NCBI GenBank assembly: GCA_025362495.1
Contig: JANYGI010000126.1
Span: 94,001-158,000 of the forward strand
Direction: 5' to 3'
DNA: 64,000 nt
DNA from: Byssovorax sp.
GTDB lineage: Bacteria > Myxococcota_A > Polyangia > Polyangiales > Polyangiaceae
The notes below the pieces were generated by a model, which was not told the DNA's origin, ran no database searches, and worked only from the letters and a program-made list of their open reading frames with translations. Positions 61,785 to 64,000 of the stretch are shown here, one piece after another. The translations under genes and the position numbers were made by a program. Positions within the stretch are counted from its first letter, which is position 1, and each line of letters begins with the position of its first letter.

Positions 61785-61930
61785 GTCGCAACCTCAGTTG
61801 TGTGGGGTTTCGGCGAGTCGCTCGGGGGACGTCCATCCCCCGGGCGGCGCTTTGAAGGTTTCCCCACGCCTCGGTGCGGGGGATCTAGACCATGCAATAA
61901 ACTCTAATGTTGTCTCGTGCAAGCTAAAAA
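61785..61930. promoter_or_regulatory. Divergent promoter region with a strong hairpin, before the XRE regulator
   Basis: A 10-bp stem with one wobble (61820-61829 with 61836-61845) and the AT-richest patch of the region (61890-61930, GCAATAAACTCTAATGTTGT), the likely promoter for the XRE gene. Autoregulator binding sites often lie in such a gap, but no repeat fits a clear operator. Confidence 0.45.
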
Positions 61931-62158
61931 GTGAGCGAAGATCCCGACCAGCTGCTCACCCGGATCGGGCTCCGGGTCGTCCGGCGTCGCGAGGCACTCG
62001 GGCTGTCGCAAAAAAAGCTTGCAGAGAGGCTCCAGATGGCGGCGCCGAGCGTGAGCAACATCGAGCATGGCGAGCGGAACCTCACCATCCGCACCCTGTG
62101 CAAGCTGGCCGAGGCCCTGGAGATGACGCCGGCCGAGCTGTTCACCGGGACGAAGTAG
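61931..62158 (+). CDS. XRE-family helix-turn-helix regulator
   Basis: 75 residues, the size of a bare HTH_3 repressor domain: LRVVRRREALGLSQKKLAERL for the first helices, QMAAPSVSNIEHGERN for the recognition helix and LCKLAEALEMTPAELF for the last. The GTG at 61931 has only a poor Shine-Dalgarno. Its end overlaps the end of the converging HNH remnant by 17 bp, and its position beside decayed ATPase/HNH genes suits a controller of that module. Confidence 0.85.
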   Translation: MSEDPDQLLTRIGLRVVRRREALGLSQKKLAERLQMAAPSVSNIEHGERNLTIRTLCKLAEALEMTPAELFTGTK

Positions 62159-63006
62159 GGCGCTCTTTGTCAGCCGTCGGCTCGCCGGCGCTCGGAGCGG
62201 GGGCGCGGGCAGCGATGGGGGCGGGCCAGGCCTGAGCGGCCCATTCCGGTGGTCGAAGCCACGACGAAACCCAGTCCTGGATTTCCGGGAGCTTGGCGAT
62301 TGCGGCCTGCGCGAGCGGGCGATCACTGTCTTGAGCCGGCTTCAAAAGCATCTCTCGCACGATGCCGAGCCAGGGGCGCGATGGCGACAGGTGAGCTCGC
62401 AATCGCTCTTTCGTCTCCTCCGAGACCTCTGACTCCTGGATGACGCGCGCGAACAGGAACCTCAGATCTTTCGCAGCGTGAAGCCGTTCCCCATCGTAGA
62501 GCCGCAGGGCGAAGGCTACGCGCGTCGCCTGCGCTCGCTCTCTGCGGCCTGGCAAGGGACAGCCCATCGTCGCGCCCGTCAACGGATACCAGCTCAAGTA
62601 GTCGAGCGGCTCGTCACGCGTTGGATCGAGGAGCAACGGTGCGCCATCGAGCCCGAGCGGCATCGCCTCTCCGCGGGCGCTGTTGCAGTTGCGGCACACG
62701 GGGAGGAGGTTGTTCCAGCGAAACATCCGCGCCGGATAAGCCGACCTGGGAAAGACATGCTCGCCCGTGAGCGGCGCTATCTGCTCGCAGTAGGCACATT
62801 TGCCGTGGAAACAGGAGAAGAGCCACACCCAAGACCTTTTTCCCTGCCTCTTGTGGGTGTCTGGATCGGAACTCGTTCCAGCGCGACTTGATGAGCTTGA
62901 TGCCCGGCGCGAGATCCCTCCTGGCCTTGCGGTGGTTGTCGATCAGCGCACGCCCCGTGTCGGCATCGAGCACGCGCTTTGCCGGTGGGCGCTCGCCGCG
63001 GATCAT
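62142..63006 (-). pseudogene. HNH endonuclease (PtuB/TIGR02646-like), frameshifted
   Basis: The gene starts at the ATG at 63006, which overlaps the upstream stop by 4 nt (ATGA). The first ~65 residues (MIRGERPPAKRVLD ... RDLAPGIKLIKSRWNEF) are in one frame and the HNH core is in another: GKCAYCEQIA, GEHVFPRSAYP (H of the HNH) and WNNLLPVCRNCNSARGE, then LLDPTRDEPLDYL, the signature of the TIGR02646/PtuB group. One extra nucleotide near 62806-62815 would join them. Function, if restored, is metal-dependent DNA cutting with an ATPase partner. Confidence 0.75.
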
Positions 63007-63710
63007 CCGGCCTTGGGGAGCTCGGCGAGTGTCTCTTCCACGTACCGCGACATCTCCTCGTCCCGCTGCCGTTCCGCCAGCGTGTCGCCCGGCCCCGTCA
63101 AGCGCTCCCCGAGCTGCGCCTCCAGCGCCGTCAGCTCGTGCTGCTCGGCGGGCGAGAGTGCCTCCCATCTTTTCTTCGCGGCCAGCGCATGATAGCTCGC
63201 AAGCAGCTTCTCCGTCTCCTCGTCGCGCGTCTCGGCGAGGCCGAAGAGCGGGCTCAAGAGGATCTGCTCGACGCGCCACCCCTTGACCGAAGGCTCCGGC
63301 TGCTAGAGACGCACCGGGCCGCCATCGTCGCCTTGCCGCAGGACGAAGAGCCCACGGTCACTCGCCGTCTGGGCGATGAACGGGCTGTGGCTGGTGACGA
63401 TGAACTGCATCCTGGGAAACACCTCTCGCAGGCGCCGCCCGGCGATGTCGGCCTTACCTGCAACGATCTCCGCTGTCACCAGCGCATGATCGGCGCCTTG
63501 ACGCACGTATCCCCGAGGCGTGAGCAGCTCGCGGGTGGCGACGTCCCCGAGCAGGGCCAGAGCCATTGCCTGCAGCAGTGTGCTCTTGCCCGTGCCGTTG
63601 CCGCCCAGCAGGACGATCCACCCGCTGTAGTCGCCGTTCTCCCCGGGGAAATCGATCTCGAGGGAGTCGAAGCACTTCAGTTGCTTCACGATCAGCTTCT
63701 TCAGGTACAT
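63003..63710 (-). pseudogene. AAA ATPase (PtuA-like), internally deleted and interrupted by a stop
   Basis: Start at the ATG at 63710 (GAGGG upstream). The N-terminus reads like an SMC/RecF-type ATPase: MYLKKLIVKQLKCFDSLEI and Walker A LLGGNGTGKSTLLQA. After VTAEIVAGKADIA it jumps to GRRLREVFPRMQFIVTSHSPF, the region after Walker B, so about 200-250 residues with Walker B are missing. An in-frame TAG at 63303-63305 then interrupts the gene, yet the frame continues as the expected C-terminus (VKGWRVEQIL, SPLFGLAETRDEETEKLL) to a stop overlapping the HNH start. Confidence 0.75.
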
Positions 63711-64000
63711 CGCGCCCTCACGGTAGTCGATTTCACCGTCCACGGGGTACGCGTTGCCGGAGATTTTGCTCGGGGAACGGGCTGCGTCAAGAGCGCGTCT
63801 CCGCACCATCAGCCGACGGGGTGACGGTCGCGCGGAGCTGGCTGCCGGACGCGTGCGTCAGGGTACGGGGTGGCGTCCAGCCCCAGCGGGCGCCGGCACT
63901 CTGCATGCCGTGATGACCGAAGTGGCGTCCGCGCGCCGCCCCGATCCTCTCCTCCGCTCCGCGCGGTGGGCCCGCTCTCTACGGCGTGAACACGCCGGAG
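63711..64000. other. Upstream end of the window, no clear gene
   Basis: 290 bp upstream of the ATPase remnant. A plus-strand frame from the ATG at 63913 stays open to the window edge, but it shows no recognisable residues and no ribosome site, so I do not call it. No promoter is identified. Confidence 0.35.

Noticed and set aside
63913..64000. Partial plus-strand gene at the window end
   Set aside because: Open but only 29 codons visible, without a ribosome site or recognisable residues.

Overview
The window is a 64-kb, very GC-rich stretch of bacterial chromosome that looks myxobacterial (Polyangia / former Deltaproteobacteria). This is inferred from gene content: three Hanks-type Ser/Thr kinases with accessory domains (FGE-sulfatase, AAA ATPase plus helical tail, PEGA-like tail), an FHA-containing sigma-54 activator, a PilZ protein of the myxobacterial paralogous type, a response regulator with a DUF4388/PATAN domain, an RCC1-repeat lipoprotein, and many Cys-rich lipoproteins behind Thr/Gly/Ser linkers. 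Codon bias makes most reading frames open, so long antisense ORFs were ignored unless they carried recognisable domains. I saw no rRNA, tRNA, CRISPR array, transposase or phage gene.

Layout. 1-5.4 kb: metallophosphoesterase, methyltransferase, rpoZ (minus), then pyrH, a parvulin-type lipoprotein and a KamA-type radical SAM enzyme. 5.4-8.6 kb: kinase/FGE fusion and a small secreted repeat protein (minus). 8.9-14 kb: an acyl-CoA carboxylase beta subunit and a cluster of Cys-rich lipoproteins with 18-bp coding repeats and intrinsic terminators. 14-22 kb: a glycolipid glycosyltransferase (minus), then RNase E/G, PilZ, ribE, a RibBX-type fusion, ribH, nusB and a CPBP protease. 22-29 kb: MBL hydrolase, FHA/sigma-54 regulator, a ferritin-like/Fer4_19/CDGSH fusion, a repeat block and a TonB-dependent receptor. 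29-38 kb: FHA/transglutaminase-like protein and kinase/ATPase (minus), then a manganese riboswitch with its GDT1-family exporter, mgtE and a response regulator. 38-49 kb: RCC1 lipoprotein, mnmA, lipoprotein, kinase, an RlmD-type methyltransferase, a small Cys protein, tilS and ftsH. 49-60 kb: outer-membrane porin-like protein, two-segment membrane protein, GYF protein with a partner lipoprotein, comF, and several small surface or unknown proteins. 60-64 kb: Uma2 nuclease-like protein, orphan helical proteins, a hairpin-repeat block, an XRE regulator and a decayed ATPase/HNH pair resembling the Septu (PtuAB) defence system.

How genes work together. The riboflavin genes form one co-directional operon in which the GTP cyclohydrolase II half of the RibBA-like protein has lost its zinc cysteines, so that step must be encoded elsewhere. 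mnmA, the RlmD-type gene and tilS are RNA-modification genes, and tilS-ftsH is a common bacterial adjacency. The riboswitch-exporter unit and mgtE form a divalent-metal homeostasis pair. The kinase/ATPase and FHA/transglutaminase-like genes are likely one signalling unit.

Most notable: the manganese riboswitch; the RNase E/G whose S1 domain is split by about 345 disordered residues; the iron-sulfur/ferritin-like fusion; the FHA plus Cys-His-Asp protein next to a giant kinase-ATPase; and the decayed PtuAB-like operon with three separate lesions.
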